Part shown: one piece after another, positions 11,330 through 23,985 of the stretch
Position numbering within the stretch: the first letter of the stretch is position 1
Layout of the letters: each line of letters opens with the position of its first letter
NCBI GenBank assembly: GCA_030141605.1
Contig: JAQGDQ010000944.1
Span: forward strand, 1 to 64,000
DNA length: 64,000 nucleotides
Origin: Tubiluchus corallicola
Taxonomy: Eukaryota > Priapulida > Priapulimorpha > Priapulimorphida > Tubiluchidae
Direction: 5' to 3'
Position numbers and translations under genes: made by a program
The notes under the pieces: generated by a model
Databases searched by the model: none
What the model saw: the letters and a program-made list of their open reading frames with translations, nothing else
What the model was told of the DNA's origin: nothing

Positions 11330-11825
11330 TTGCTGTTTGGGGTGTTTTTTTTCACTCTCCCTGACTGCATGTTCAAAGCCTGGAATGGCCCAAGAGGAAA
11401 CATGGCTGTTAGGGGTGTTTTTCTCACTCACCCAGACTGCATGTTCAAAGCCTGGAATGGCACAAGAGGAAACATGGCTGTTTGGGGTGTTTTTTTCACT
11501 CTCCCTGTCTGTTCAAAACCCTGGAATGGCCCATGAGAAAACACGACTGTTTGTGGTGTTTTTTTTTCACTCACCCTGACTGTTCAAAGCCTGGAATGGC
11601 CCATGAGAAAACACGGCTGTTTGGGGTGTTTTTTTTCACTCACCCTGTCTGTTCAAAGCCTGGAATGGCCCAAGAGAAAACACGGCTGTTTGGGGTGTTT
11701 TTTTCACTCTCCCTGTCTGCATGTTCAAAGCCTGGAATGGCCCAAGAGACGACATGGCTGTTTGGGGTGTTTTTTTCACTCACCCTGACTGTTCAAAGCC
11801 TGGAATGGCCCTAGAGAAAACATGG
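11330..11825. repeat. ~70-bp tandem repeat, 7 copies
   Basis: Units contain GCTGTTTGGGGTGTTTTTTT and TTCAAAGCCTGGAATGGCCC, with small length differences between copies. Confidence 0.9.
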
Positions 11826-11859
11826 CCACATTAAATATTCAAAGCTGAAAACAATAGCA

Positions 11860-12105
11860 AAGATTCCGGTGGGTTTTCATCAAAAGTTCTGCGCCGTTTG
11901 GCACCGTTGATTAAAGGTGGAAGCTCTGGGAAGCTGGGGAGGCGGCTTCATTTGAAGTTTCTGCTTGTCGGCAGCGCGTCACAAAGGCGGGTGTGGGCGG
12001 GGCCGACGCGGTTTGTTTAGTCGTTCCTTTTGATGTTGTCCGCCTCCCCGAGGGCTCAGCGTCTGTATCATCCCAGTCGATGTTTGTTTACAAAATAATA
12101 AACCC
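11860..12105. promoter_or_regulatory. GC-rich unique block with Sp/KLF binding sequence
   Basis: A non-repetitive GC-rich block between arrays. It contains GGCGGGTGTGGGCGGGGCC (11986-12004), a merged CACCC and GC box of the kind bound by Sp/KLF factors, and ACAAAGG directly before it. It may be a distal element or a 5' end upstream of Sp5. There is no direct evidence of activity. Confidence 0.35.
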
Positions 12106-12109
12106 TCTT

Positions 12110-12760
12110 CTAAACTGCACCCACCACTAGAGTTTACAGTAATGAGATACTGTGAGTTTATGAAACAGTCTATTTGCCTGTAGATGTTAGAAGCCGCTGA
12201 AATGCGTGCACTGATGTATGCGTGCACTAATCTATGCGTGCACTGATCTGTGCGTGCACTGATGTATGCGTGCACCCACCACTAGAGTTTACAGTAATGA
12301 GATACTGTGAGTTTATCAAACAACCTATTTGCCTGTAGATGTTAGGAGCCGCTGAAATGCGTGCACTGATCTATGCGTGCACTGATCTGTGCGTGCACTG
12401 ATGTATGCGTGCACCCACCACTAGAGTTTACAGTAATGAGATACTGTGAGTTTATTAAACAGTCTATTTGCCTGTAGATGTTAGAAGCCGCTGAAATGCG
12501 TGCACTGATGTATGCGTGCACTGATCTATGCGTGCACCCACCACTAGAGTTTACAGTAATGAGATACTGTGAGTTTGTTAAACAGCCTATTTGCCTGTAG
12601 ATGTTAGAAGCCGCTGAAGTGCGTGCACTGATGTATGCGTGCACTGATCTATGCGTGCACTGATGTATGCGTGCACCCACCACTAGAGTTTACAGTAATG
12701 AGATACTGTGAGTTTATCAAACAACCTATTTGCCTGTAGATGTTAGAAGCCGCTGAAATG
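12110..12760. repeat. Nested tandem repeat (large unit with 16-bp subunits)
   Basis: Five larger units begin CCACCACTAGAGTTTACAGT and end GAAGCCGCTGAAATG. They are separated by variable numbers of a 16-bp subunit, TGCGTGCACTGATCTA. Units differ mainly in subunit number. Confidence 0.9.
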
Positions 12761-12839
12761 CTGCAGAATTTAATCTTATAAAAATCTCTGCTGAGTGTTT
12801 CTACGGAACCTCTAAAGGGACATACGAAATTTTCGTCAT

Positions 12840-13520
12840 TGCCCCGAGTTATTAAGTCGTCCCCGCGAGATACTAAGTCGTCCCCCGAGTTAGTAAGTTT
12901 TTCCACGAGTTACTAAGTCGTTTCAGGAGTTACTAAGTCGTCCCCCAAGTTAGTAAGTTTTTCCACGAGTTACTAAGTCGTTCCGCAATTTAGTAAGTTT
13001 TCCACCGAGTTACTAAGTTGTCCCCGGAGTTACTAAGCCGTCCCCCAAGTTAGTAAGTCTTTCCACGAGTTACTAAGTCGTTCCGCAAGTTAGTAAGTTT
13101 TTCCACGAGTTACTAAGTCGTTCCGCAAGTTAGTAAGTTTTCCCCGGAGTTACTAAGTCGTTCCCCAAGTTAGTAAGTTTTTCCCCGGAGTTACTAAGTC
13201 GTTCCCCAAGTTAGTAAGTTTTTCCACGAGTTACTAAGTCGTCCCCCAAGTTAGTAAGTTTTCCCCGGAGTTACTAAGTCGTCCCCCGAGTTACTAAGTT
13301 TTTCCACGAGTTACCAAGTCGTTCCGCAAGTTAGTAAGTTTTTCCACGAGTTACTAAGTCGTTCCGCAAGTTAGTAAGTTTTTCCACGAGTTACTAAGTC
13401 GTCCCCCGAGTTACTAAGTTTTTCCACGAGTTACCAAGTCGTTCCGCAAGTTAGTAAGTTTTTCCACAAGTTACTAAGTCGTTCCCGAGTTACTAAGTCG
13501 TTCCCCCGAGTTATTAAATA
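12840..13520. repeat. ~20-bp array with alternating GTAAGT units
   Basis: Two unit types alternate: CGAGTTACTAAGTCGTCCCC and AAGTTAGTAAGTTTTTCC. The second contains GTAAGT on the plus strand in about half of all units. Confidence 0.93.
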
Positions 13521-13541
13521 ACTCCTCGTACTAAATGCCAC

Positions 13542-14173
13542 TTAAAGCAAAATGGACCCAAAGTTAAACTGCAGGTCAAAATAATCTACTCTTTAAAATA
13601 TTGAAAGGAAACATACTATTTTTTCAAGAATGACTTATGTGAAAGAATTATTACCACACAAACACAATTTCACGTTCGCGCCACTAGTTCTTCGCTGTTA
13701 CATACATGTTGCCATTTGTTATTTACACGGGCACTAGCGCCTGCATTTCGGAAACGCATTGCGCAAAAGTAGGTGCTGTACCTCTCAGTTCAGATGTGTT
13801 ACTTTGTGACGAACTGCACGCGTTTAACAGCTCATGCATGAGCACAGCGATAAATTTGAAATTTGAATATTTGTCTTAAAACTTGCCTAATTTTAGTACG
13901 ACATATTGAAGATCTTACAGTAGCACTGTACTTCAATTTTTGCTTTCGCAAACACGCGCAACACGCTCGTGGAATATTTTTGCTGTTGAAAATCATGTTA
14001 GTTTGTGATGTCATCAATAGTTGTGTTCGCCCGCCACTAATTTAGATTTTAATCTATTATTTAATTATCAGAAACTCCTTTTCAGTATTAATTGTGTTAA
14101 AATGTGTACTTTTTATCGGACTTGAAATTGAGGTAGTCTATGAAATATCATCCTGTTTTTTCTTCCTTTTAAG
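13542..14173 (+). mobile_element. Dispersed repeat family R, copy 3
   Basis: Runs from TTAAAGCAAAA to CATCCTGTTTTTTCTTCCTTTTAA and aligns along its length with copies 2 and 4. Confidence 0.75.
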
Positions 14174-15010
14174 GAAGACTGGACTATTGTTTAGACCCAA
14201 TCTCATTTTAATTTATTGTCCAAAATATACATTCTTTTGCCTATAAAAGTTAGCCATTGTTTCTTATATTTTGAATAATTAGCTTAGAAAGTTAATTAAG
14301 GGCAACCGAACACAGCTATTGCTTACGTCAGAAACTAACCACAGTTTGTGCAATGGTAGGCGTCTTCCCTTGCGTGTCAAGCACGTTATTAAGTGTGACA
14401 GTACTGCTGAAACGCGTCATGTCACGAAAATGGGGGTCTACGTCATATCACGTCAGAAACTAACACTGCAGTTCATGATCATGGTTATCACGGTACCGCC
14501 TTCTATTTACCGGCCACGGGAACGTGATAAAAAGGCACCGCTGCCAATCTTAGTAGATTCACTGAGCCGCGCGTAGCTTGGAAAGTTTAACGAAATTTAA
14601 CTATCAGAGGTAATTATTATTTATTCTAAGCTTTGATTTAAAAAAGCTATTGTAGTTTTCAATATTTTAGAGCATTCTTTATTCAATACACAATCGTCCG
14701 TTTTTTTCCTTTAAGTATCTAGGTCCCATATTGTCACTCTGATAATGGAAAAGATAACAATGATATTCTTAATCAACTTCGTTTATTGTATATCAGAGCA
14801 AATTCCATTGTTAGACATTTTTCACATTGTTCAGAGAATGTTAAACGTTATGGTAATTAAATCACATTTGTTCGCCATTTTATTGTCTCAACTGTGAATG
14901 AAATTTCTACAACCTTAATAATCTAAAGTTTGCTTACTACACAGCTATGGTAAAACTCTTCAAATACAGATATGGTACTGGAACTTCTACAATCTGTATA
15001 GAAGACGATA
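14174..15010. other. No gene seen
   Basis: Mostly unique AT-rich sequence. An 85-codon ORF at 14319-14576 has no recognisable features. Confidence 0.5.
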
Positions 15011-15460
15011 TTAACCCTTTCATACCCGTTGTATCCCATGGGATACGAGATTATTTTCTGCCTTTAAAATTAATAAGATTTTAAAACTGACAGTTATTTG
15101 ATCTGTTAATAGTTATTTTGATTTAAGCCAATAACAATAGACTAAAAATGGTGATAAAATGGCAAACTAGAAAATCTACATAGCATAAAAAAACTGTGCA
15201 AGGTACAGTACTTTAGAGATGACTTTGTACAGATCAGCATAGCATGCATACTAAATGTCTTAAATACTTTAAAAAATTATCAGCAGTTGCAAAATGAAGC
15301 ACATTTTATGCTTCCATTGAATCCCAATGTATCCCGTGGAATACAGGCTATATTTAGCACGCGGCCACAGGTAAAAAAAATAATTATTATGTGTAAACAA
15401 GATGTACATTCTGAAAAAAAGTACCAAGCCAAATTTTTTTTTCTTATCTGAAGGGGTTAA
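15011..15460 (+). mobile_element. TTAA-flanked MITE (piggyBac-like), copy A
   Basis: Starts TTAACCCTTTCATACCC and ends CTGAAGGGGTTAA: inverted CCCTTTCA termini with TTAA on both sides, as in the piggyBac superfamily. The near palindrome GTATCCCATGGGATAC follows the left end, and a related one lies at about 15330. It has no coding capacity. A small deletion before the right end separates it from copies C and D. Confidence 0.8.
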
Positions 15461-15628
15461 TTACTTTAAAATTATTTCACGCAAATGTACGTATAATTTT
15501 AGATGTCGTGTATTAAACTCTTATAATGGTTTATTAAAACACGTAATTTACAGAAGTGATGTTTCTATATGCTCCAAAATTTCTGCCCGTTCTTGAAAAT
15601 TGTGTATGAAAAATCATCCTGTCTTCCT
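15461..15628 (+). mobile_element. Remnant ending in family R tail
   Basis: The last ~35 bp (GTGTATGAAAAATCATCCTG onward) match the 3' end of family R. The next MITE is inserted at the TTAA that closes this tail. Confidence 0.5.
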
Positions 15629-15963
15629 TTAACCCTTTCTGTCTCAAATTATTTTTTAATAAGAAAAAACATTTTGGCTTCGTACTTTTGTTCAGTATGT
15701 CCAGCTTGTTTACACATAATAATTTTTTATACCTGTGCCCGCGTGCTAAATATATCCAGTATCCCAGTTTTTGAGCAGTTTTTTTTTATGCTATGTAGAT
15801 TTTCTAGTTTGCCATTTTATCACCATTTTTAGTCTATTGTTATTGGCTCAAGTCAAAATAACTATTAACAGATCAAATAACTGTCAGTTTTAAAATTTTA
15901 TTAATTTTAAAGGCAGAAAATATTCTCGTATCCCACGGGATACAACGGGTATGAAAGGGTTAA
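15629..15963 (-). mobile_element. TTAA-flanked MITE, copy B (inverted, deleted)
   Basis: Inverse orientation to copy A, with TTAACCCTTTC at the left and GGGTATGAAAGGGTTAA at the right. It lacks about 110 bp of the middle seen in copies A, C and D. Confidence 0.8.
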
Positions 15964-16905
15964 CAAGTACATGATTAGGCCATATATTCACCCGTAGCCA
16001 AGCCATGCAAAGCCGCACATATGTAATTGTAACCGATGGAGACTCCTCACACATGTTATATTGGCTGTCTGGTCATGCTATAATGCTATTGCGGCATGTC
16101 ATAAGATTACAAGAGCAAGAAACGTGCCCACAATTAGTTATGAGTGTCCTGAGATGAGGAACAAACTTATCTTCAAAGGACGCCGCTTTGTTGCTGCTCG
16201 TCCGTAGCGCGGATTTATTTCAACTTTATTGTAGTCCGGCTGCACCGCATAACTCTTTTATGATGGCATCTTATAAAATAAATCCAGCACGGACGTCCGT
16301 TTTTTTGCAAAGAAATTAGAAGGATGAAGTAGAAATACAATACATTTAAAATGTCCTGATAGGTGTTTCCAATTTTTGATAATGGATGGCACCACAATCG
16401 ATTATTGTACGAGATTAGTAAAAATACAATGGAAAAAGGGGCGACGAAAAAGTAAAAAAAACATTAGTATTACGGACAACAGTAAAACCAGACGAAAAAG
16501 AGAAAAAATGAAATAATATTACAAATAGATAATGAAAAAATGGAAAAATGAATAACAGCAAAAAACAAATGAGAAAAGAGAAAGATAACGAACAAAATAA
16601 AAAACAAAACATGAAAAGAGGAAGATAAAATGCGGTAAATAGAAAATGTAAAAAAGCAAAATGTACCAGATCTAGCGAAAAGTAAGTTCGTTAAATCTCT
16701 ATTAAATTAAACAGTTGGAAAGATTTGATCATTATTAATAACTATTATTTAGTTTACTAAATAAATATATAAACAAATAAAAAATTAATTGAATTATTAA
16801 ATAAATATTTTGTGTTTCTTAGAAATTCTGAACAGAAAAAATTGTAGTATGTGTATCACTAGAGCCAATGATGAATGAAATGGTGCTATCGCTAAACATG
16901 TATTT
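15964..16905. other. No gene seen
   Basis: Unique sequence near 16000-16210, then A-rich degenerate sequence (GAAAAAG-type) from 16430 to 16640. No gene is recognised. Confidence 0.5.
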
Positions 16906-16909
16906 TACT

Positions 16910-17420
16910 AAGTGTGTCATTTTTTCTTGTGTCATTTTTACCTACTTTTTACATTTGTACCAATTTTTCCTGCGCCATTTTTTCCTGTGTCATTTTTACC
17001 TACTTCTTGTCCTAGTGCTATTTTTCCTGTGCCTGTTTGCCTGTGTCATCTTTACCATGCCATTTTTACCTGTGTCATCTTTACCGAGCCATTTTTACCT
17101 GTGCTATTTTTACCTGTGCCATTTTTTCTTGTGCCATTTTTTCCTGTGCCGTAGTGACCGGTAAGAAAGAAAAAAGTCAGAAAAAAAATCACAGTTAATT
17201 TTCTCTAGTGTTAGAATTAGAGTTAGGATTAATGTTAGGATTAGGGTTAGGATTAGGGTTAGGATTTGGGTTAGGAATAGGGTTAGGATTAGGGTTAGGG
17301 ATAGGGTTAGGATTTGGGTTAGGAATAGGGTTAGGATTTGGGTTAGGAATAGGGTTAGGATTTGGGTTAGGAATAGGGTTATTTTTTGCACCTTTTTTTA
17401 CCTGTGACTTTTTAACTTGT
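16910..17420. repeat. CACAGGTAAAAA array plus TTAGGG-like array
   Basis: 16910-17160 has ~15-bp units of TTTTTACCTGTGCCA type (CACAGGTAAAAA on the minus strand). After GTCAGAAAAAAAATCACAGTT comes 17215-17385, a degenerate GGGTTAGGATTA array. Then TTTTTACCTGTGACTTTTTA recurs, so telomere-like repeats are bracketed by the same GTCAC/AGGTAAA sequence as at 9150-9440. Confidence 0.85.
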
Positions 17421-18510
17421 GATTATGTTTCCTGGATTTAGCATGAGTACATTTTATTAAAACACTTTCTTAACGCTGTTTTTCTTCTTTCTCATGTTTC
17501 CTATTCTCACCATCTCCCACTTGTTTTGTAAAGCCAGTGTCTTGTCTCTGAATGGTAACAGAAATTTAGAATTAATGAAGTAAAGCTATGTTTTGTTTGT
17601 TATAAGTACAACTATATGTTTGTTGTCACGTGTTAAATTTATGTTCTAATATCAAATCAATGTTACACATCACTCTCTTGTGCCCCGCATAAGTGCAGCG
17701 GCTTAAAACTCCGTTCCCCTCCCACACTAATACTTGTTCTCATTATTACCAGCACTTTGTCAAAGTTTAAGCAGGGCTATGAAAGAAGACTAAACCTTTT
17801 CATCCTCTCTGATGGTTAAAATTACAATGATTGTGCCCTCTAAATGGTGGCACCATTAGCCGTTCAGAAAAAGCCTAAATTGCCGTTTTTTGTGCCGTTC
17901 CTTCTTCTTGCTTGATACGATGATTGGTGTTGAGTGTCATGAAAATCTGGCCTGCCTCTACTAACCTTAAGCCTGAACTGCACATTAGATGTAATTAAAA
18001 ACACCATAATTACCACAGACAGAAGGTGTCGTGCGAGGCAGACTAGCCCTACCCCCAGCGCGGCACCTTATTATCCCATATCCTCTTCAAAGGCGGCGTC
18101 GAACTACAAAGAGACCGCCATTCAGCAACTCAGTGGAGTAATACAGGGCGGTAGTTATTTGCAAAGTTTGCCGCCAATATTAATAAACACACAACGTGTT
18201 CGTAATCGCGTTTCATAATTTTATACTGCGGTTTTAAACCGGATATTTTGCTGCGGACCCCCCAAAGTAAATTCTGTTGCGTGGAGTAAAAAGATTGTAA
18301 AGTTTTTTTATGCAACATGAGAATTTTACGGCATTTCAGTTGTAACCAGGTTTCAAATGGCAATTATTAGCCCACAACACTCTGATATAGAATGTAAAAG
18401 TGTTGCAAGTGTTAGAACAAGCCACGTTTATTAAAAACTTGTCTTTTAAGTATCTTTATTCCAGTAGTCTATCTCATAAATCAGTTGTATTAATTAACAA
18501 GGAAGTCTGT
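17421..18510. other. Unique sequence, no gene seen
   Basis: Little repeat content. 17680-18130 is comparatively GC-rich and unique (for example TCTTCAAAGGCGGCGTC, with a TCF-like TTCAAAG core). It could be regulatory; no ORF supports a gene. Confidence 0.4.
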
Positions 18511-18513
18511 CAA

Positions 18514-18541
18514 ATGAGAGAGAGAGAGAAAGAGAGAGGGG

Positions 18542-18607
<66 letters not shown>

Positions 18608-18682
18608 AAGAGAGGAGAGAGAGAGAGAAAGAGAGACAGAGAGAGAGAGGGGGAGGGAGAGAGAGTGGGAGAGAGAGAGGAG
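18514..18682. repeat. (GA)n microsatellite
   Basis: Simple GA repeat with scattered AAAG and GGGG interruptions. Confidence 0.97.
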
Positions 18683-18959
18683 ACGCAAACTTGTAACTTC
18701 CCAAGAATGTATAATTTAATTAGCTAAGTTAATTTTTCGTTAATATTTAAAATTTTCAAATGTTTTATATTTTGCATTTTAGAATTTTAGATATAAAATA
18801 CACCAGTAAAGATGATTGAATTGAAAAAAATCACTTTTATTAACAACCTAAATTTACAATTGTTTAAAAACATGTCCAAACATTTCGCTATCATTTCTCT
18901 AGTTCTAGATCTATCTATTCATTTTAACCATTTTTCAAAACTTATTAGAGATTCTTTTA

Positions 18960-19408
18960 TTAACCCTTTCATACCCGTTGTATCCCGTGGGATACGAGAA
19001 TATTCTCTGCCTTTAAAATTAATAAAATTTTAAAACTGACAGTTATTTGATCTGTTAATAGTTATTTTGATTTAAGCCAATAACAATAGACTAAAAATGG
19101 TGATAAAATGGCAAACTAGAAAATCTACATAGCATAAAAAACTGTGCAAGGTACAGTACATTAGAGACGACTTTGTACAGATCAGCATAGCATGCATACT
19201 AAATGTCTTAAATACTTTAAAAAATTATCAGCAGTTGCAAAATGAAGCACATTTTATGCTTCCATTGAATCCCAATGTATCCCGTGGGATACAGGCTATA
19301 TTTAGCACGCGGGCACAGGTAGAAAAAAATAATTATTATGTGTAAACAAGAAGTACCAAGCCAAAAAATTTTTCTTATAAAAAAATAATTTGGGACTGAA
19401 AGGGTGAA
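18960..19408 (+). mobile_element. TTAA-flanked MITE, copy C
   Basis: Full-length copy with TTAACCCTTTCATACCC at the left and GGACTGAAAGGGTGAA at the right, where the closing TTAA is mutated to TGAA. It aligns over its length with copy D at 50851. Confidence 0.85.
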
Positions 19409-19992
19409 TCATGTTTTATTGTGGTATTATAAAGAGATAAATAAATTAAAATTAAATTGAATTGTTTCTAGTGAAATGCGCTTTGACGTGTCTCTATGAA
19501 CTGTGACTTACATTATTCATAATTACGTGACCAATTAAACCTTTATATGTAAATTCGTAATAAATCTTACTACTAAAACGTGTCGATAGAATGAATTCAC
19601 TAAAATAGATTATTTGGTAGCGTGTTTATGAAATTATAAATACATTTTAACCCTTTAATGTACAGTAAGTCTCTATTTTTCCTTTTGCTGAATGTTGTGG
19701 AAACGTAGCAAAAAACTGGGATTCATCCCGTCTCCCGTGTTCTTAGAATAAGTTTAATGAAAGAGAATCACTCTATCAGCTTTTTAAATTAAACTAATTT
19801 GAATTTTTCTGAAACGTAACGAAAATCAGATTGTCAATTGTAATCGTGGAAATCAAGTAAGAAAACTATTAAAATAGAATTTGGGTTGAAATCTCAACAT
19901 CGTCAATTTTAGGTGAAAATAAACAGTAAGAAAACGCTGCAATAGATCAGAAATAATTTAATATGAGTAATCTTAAAGCTAAATAAGTAAGA
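19409..19992. other. No gene seen
   Basis: AT-rich unique sequence without recognisable features. Confidence 0.5.
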
Positions 19993-20484
<492 letters not shown>

Positions 20485-20544
20485 TATCTGAGTGATTTCA
20501 ATATTTTAAAAGTCAGAAAAATTTTTACACGGCGAAAATTAAAA

Positions 20545-21197
20545 ATCGAAGATTACGTGTATTGTAAGTGTGTAAATCAAAGATTGCGTGTATTGTAAGT
20601 GTGTAAATCAAAGATTGCGTGTATTGTAAGTGTATAAATATCAAAGATTGCGTGTATTGTAAGTGTGTAAATCAAAGATTGCGTGTATTGTAATTGTGTA
20701 AATCAAAGATTGCGTGTATTGTAAGTGTGTAAATCAAAGATTGCGTGTATTGTAAGTGTGTAAATCAAAGATTGCGTGTATTGTAAGTGTGTAAATCAAA
20801 GATTGCGTGTATTGTAAGTGTGTAAATCAAAGATTGCGTATATTGTAAGTGTGTAAATCAAAGACTGCGTGTATTGTAAGTGTGTAAATCAAAGATTGCA
20901 TGTGTTGTAAGTGTGTAAATCAAAGACTGCGTGTATTGTAAGTGTGTAAATCAAAGATTGCATATATTGTAAGTGTGTAAATCAAAGATTGCGTATATTG
21001 TAAGTGTGTAAATCAAAGATTGCGTATATTGTAAGTGTGTAAATCAAAGATTGCGTATATTGTAAGTGTGTAAATCAAAGATTGCGTGTATTGTAAGTGT
21101 GTAAATCAAAGATTGCGTGTATTGTAAGTGTGTAAATCAAAGATTGCGTATATTGTAAGTGTGTAAATCAAAGATTGCGTGTATTGTAAGTGTGTAG
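20545..21197 (+). repeat. 31-bp array with GTAAGT in every unit
   Basis: About 21 units of AGATTGCGTGTATTGTAAGT plus GTGTAAATCAA. Almost every unit contains TTGTAAGTGTG on the plus strand. Confidence 0.95.
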
Positions 21198-21491
21198 TAG
21201 CGAAGTAAGAATCATGACAAGAAGTGATAATTCGTAAGAGAATTAATTGACGTAAAGTAATTTTAGGCAACTAAAATGACCCGTTTCATCAACTTTCGTA
21301 AGAAATGGAACCGACAGATGGCGCATCGCCTGATTTCACTCAAAACACTTTCATATTAGCCGTATGTTTACGTCATACGCGAATTTGTTTTCATATAAAC
21401 AATTTTTATTTACACGTTTTGGTGTCGTAGATTCACAGAGTAGCAAAACAAAACGGACGCTCCATCTTTACTACATTCAACAAGCATGTAG
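21198..21491. other. No gene seen
   Basis: Unique sequence. It includes GACAGATGGCGCATCG, similar to ends of invertebrate transposons; nothing firmer. Confidence 0.4.
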
Positions 21492-21828
21492 TTCAACATA
21501 GACAGAACATAGACATAGAACATAGACATAGAACATTTATTTTCTCCAATTAGTTGGACATAAAGAGTTTTTTAAATATTAAGTAATTATAATCATGGAG
21601 CAGGGCAGGGAAGGACCATAGGGTCATTTAGTCTCCTGTCTTTTCTTGTAATTAGATTAGTCTATTAAAAATTAACAGTGATGCTGCAGATAACAAAAAC
21701 AAAAACAAATAAGAAAAAAATACAAAATGATACAAATTGTTAAAAAAGAACTGAAAACAAAAAATAATAAAGTTGGATACCAAAATGCAAACAAAACAAT
21801 ACAATTATTCAGTAATTAGGATTATCAT
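21492..21828 (-). mobile_element. CR1-like LINE 3' end, copy 2
   Basis: Inverse copy of 6689-7016. It has the (CATAGAA)n tail at the left, then the hairpin sequence GGGCAGGGAAGGACCATAGG and the same AT-rich upstream part. Confidence 0.65.
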
Positions 21829-22031
21829 ATGTAGTAGTTTCAAATGGGGTCTTATTAACAGGCGAATTTGAAACACATTTGCAAAAGAGACGGTCTAAAA
21901 GAATGTACACGAGAAGTTCCTCTTCCTTCTCTGATGAAATGCAAAAACTTTGGAGGTTCATTACGAAGCGGGCAAACAGGAATTAGGGTCTCCATTAGAC
22001 GCATGCGCTTTAATTACTTAATAGGAAAATG

Positions 22032-22610
22032 TTTAAAGCAAAACCCAATCTCAAACTCTAGGTCAAAACAATCTACTATTTTAAAATATTGAAAGGGAAT
22101 ATACTACTTTTTTTCAAATTTGACTTTCATGAAAGAATTATTACCACGCAAATGCAATTTCACGTTCGCGCCACTAGTTCTTCACTGTTACATGCCTTTC
22201 GCCTTTTGCTAGTTAGACGGGCACTATTTCGAAAACGTATTGCACAAAAAACAGGTGCTGTACCTCTCAGTTCAGATGCATTACTTTGTGACAAACTGCA
22301 CACGTTCGACAGCCCTTGCGAGTAGAGCGGTAAATTTTTGAAATTTGAATTTTTATCTTAAAACTTGCCTAGTTTTAGTAGAACACACTGAATATCTTAC
22401 AGTAGCACTGCACTTCAATTTTCTCTTTCGCAAACACGTGCAACACGCTCGTGGAATATTTTTGATGTTGAAAATTATGTTCATTTGTGACGTCATCAAT
22501 AGTTGGGCTCGCCCGCGTTAATTAATATTTCAATTTATTAATTAATTATCAGAAACGCTTTTACAGTTTTATTGGTATTAAAATCTATAGTTTTTACCGA
22601 ACTTGAAAAT
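22032..22610 (+). mobile_element. Dispersed repeat family R, copy 4
   Basis: Starts TTTAAAGCAAAAC and contains the family's conserved blocks CAAACACGTGCAACACGCTC and GTGACGTCATCAATAGTTGG. The last ~30 bp of the family are missing. Confidence 0.75.
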
Positions 22611-22924
22611 GCAAGATACCAAATTTTGCTGTGATTTATGCAAAGCACGAAATAGCGCATCATTTGACTTGAATTTTGATTTTTGAAAGACAATTAAATT
22701 TGAATAAGCCAATCAACTGATGCAGCCAAAATTCTAGACAACATGGAGGGGCGCCGCCCAAGATCTAAACTCGTTTCCTTTACAGTTTAAAAAACAACTT
22801 ACGCAAGTTACATATAAAATTAAATATGTTTGTCAATTTCTATGTTTTCCTAGGATTTAGCTAAGCCTAAACATTTAACATATTATTCATAGATTAGGAG
22901 ACTTGATAATGTTATGACAGTTGT
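22611..22924. other. No gene seen
   Basis: AT-rich unique sequence. Confidence 0.5.
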
Positions 22925-23500
22925 TTTTTCTTGTATTTCAGTTGCATTTCTCGTATTTCAGTTCTTTGTTTGTACTTTCTTGTATTTTTTGTATTTCAGT
23001 TCTTTGTTTGTATTTTCTTGTATTTCAGTTGTATTTTTTGTATTCCCGTTGTATTTCAGTTGTTTTTTTGTATTTCAGTTGTATTTTTTGCATTTCAGTT
23101 CTTTGTTTGTATTTTCTTGTATTTTTTGTATCTCAGTTCTTTGTTTGTATTTTCTTGTATTTTTTGTATTTCAGTTCTTTGTTTGTATTTTCTTGTAGTT
23201 TTTGTATTTCAGTTCTTTGTTTGTATTTTCTTTTATTTCAGTTCTTTGTTTGTATTTTCTTGTATTTCAGTTCTTTGTTTGTATTTTCTTGTATTTCAGT
23301 TGTATTTTTTGTATTCCCGTTGTATTTCAGTTGTTTTTTGTATTTCACTTCTATTTTCTTGTATTTCAGTTGCATTTTCGTGTATTTCAGTTGCATTTTG
23401 TTGTATTGCAGTTGCATTATATTATATTATGTTATGTTGGGTGGTGTTGTATTGCATTGCATTGCATTACATTACATTACATTATATTATATTATATTAT
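22925..23500 (+). repeat. T-rich array resembling 3' splice sites
   Basis: More than twenty degenerate units of TTTTCTTGTATTTCAGTT type. Each has a T-rich tract ending in TTTCAG, as in a 3' splice site on the plus strand. From 23401 it passes into TTGCA/TTACA/TTATA pentamers. The Phe/Cys/Leu-rich ORFs are artefacts. Confidence 0.9.
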
Positions 23501-23887
23501 CATAAGGTCACGACGTTGCCAGGATCTTGACAAAAAATATATTCAAAAAATATTGTCACAATGGTGGTACAATACTGACATGCTGCCAGGGTAAAAGTCA
23601 AATGTACGACATCCTACCAAAGTCGATTCTTCCATTGCAATGCCACGCAGGTGTAGGTAATACGTTTCAACACTATCTTACTAAACACTACTTAATTAAA
23701 GGAAACATCAAGCATTCTAGCAGGTTTGACTTATTTCAATATTCGCGAAGAATATCAAAAGGATTTAGTAATAAGCGCCTCGTGTAACTAGTAAAATCAC
23801 TTTAAAGTCGGAATCATTTCATGTTTGGGCGCTCCCATTTTCAACGCCCATTCTCTTCCAATGACGTCATTCGTTCTTCTTCCCATG
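23501..23887. other. No gene seen
   Basis: Unique sequence; an 86-codon ORF (23527-23787) has no recognisable features. Confidence 0.45.
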
Positions 23888-23985
23888 AGGTGGTGGTGGT
23901 GGTAGTAGTAGTAGTAGTGGTGGAGGTGGTGGTGGTTGTGGTGGTGGTGGTGGTGGTGGTAGTAGTGGCAGTAGTAGTAGTGTGT
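23888..23985. repeat. GTG/GTA trinucleotide repeat
   Basis: Simple repeat giving poly-Val on plus and His/Tyr-rich frames on minus. Confidence 0.95.
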
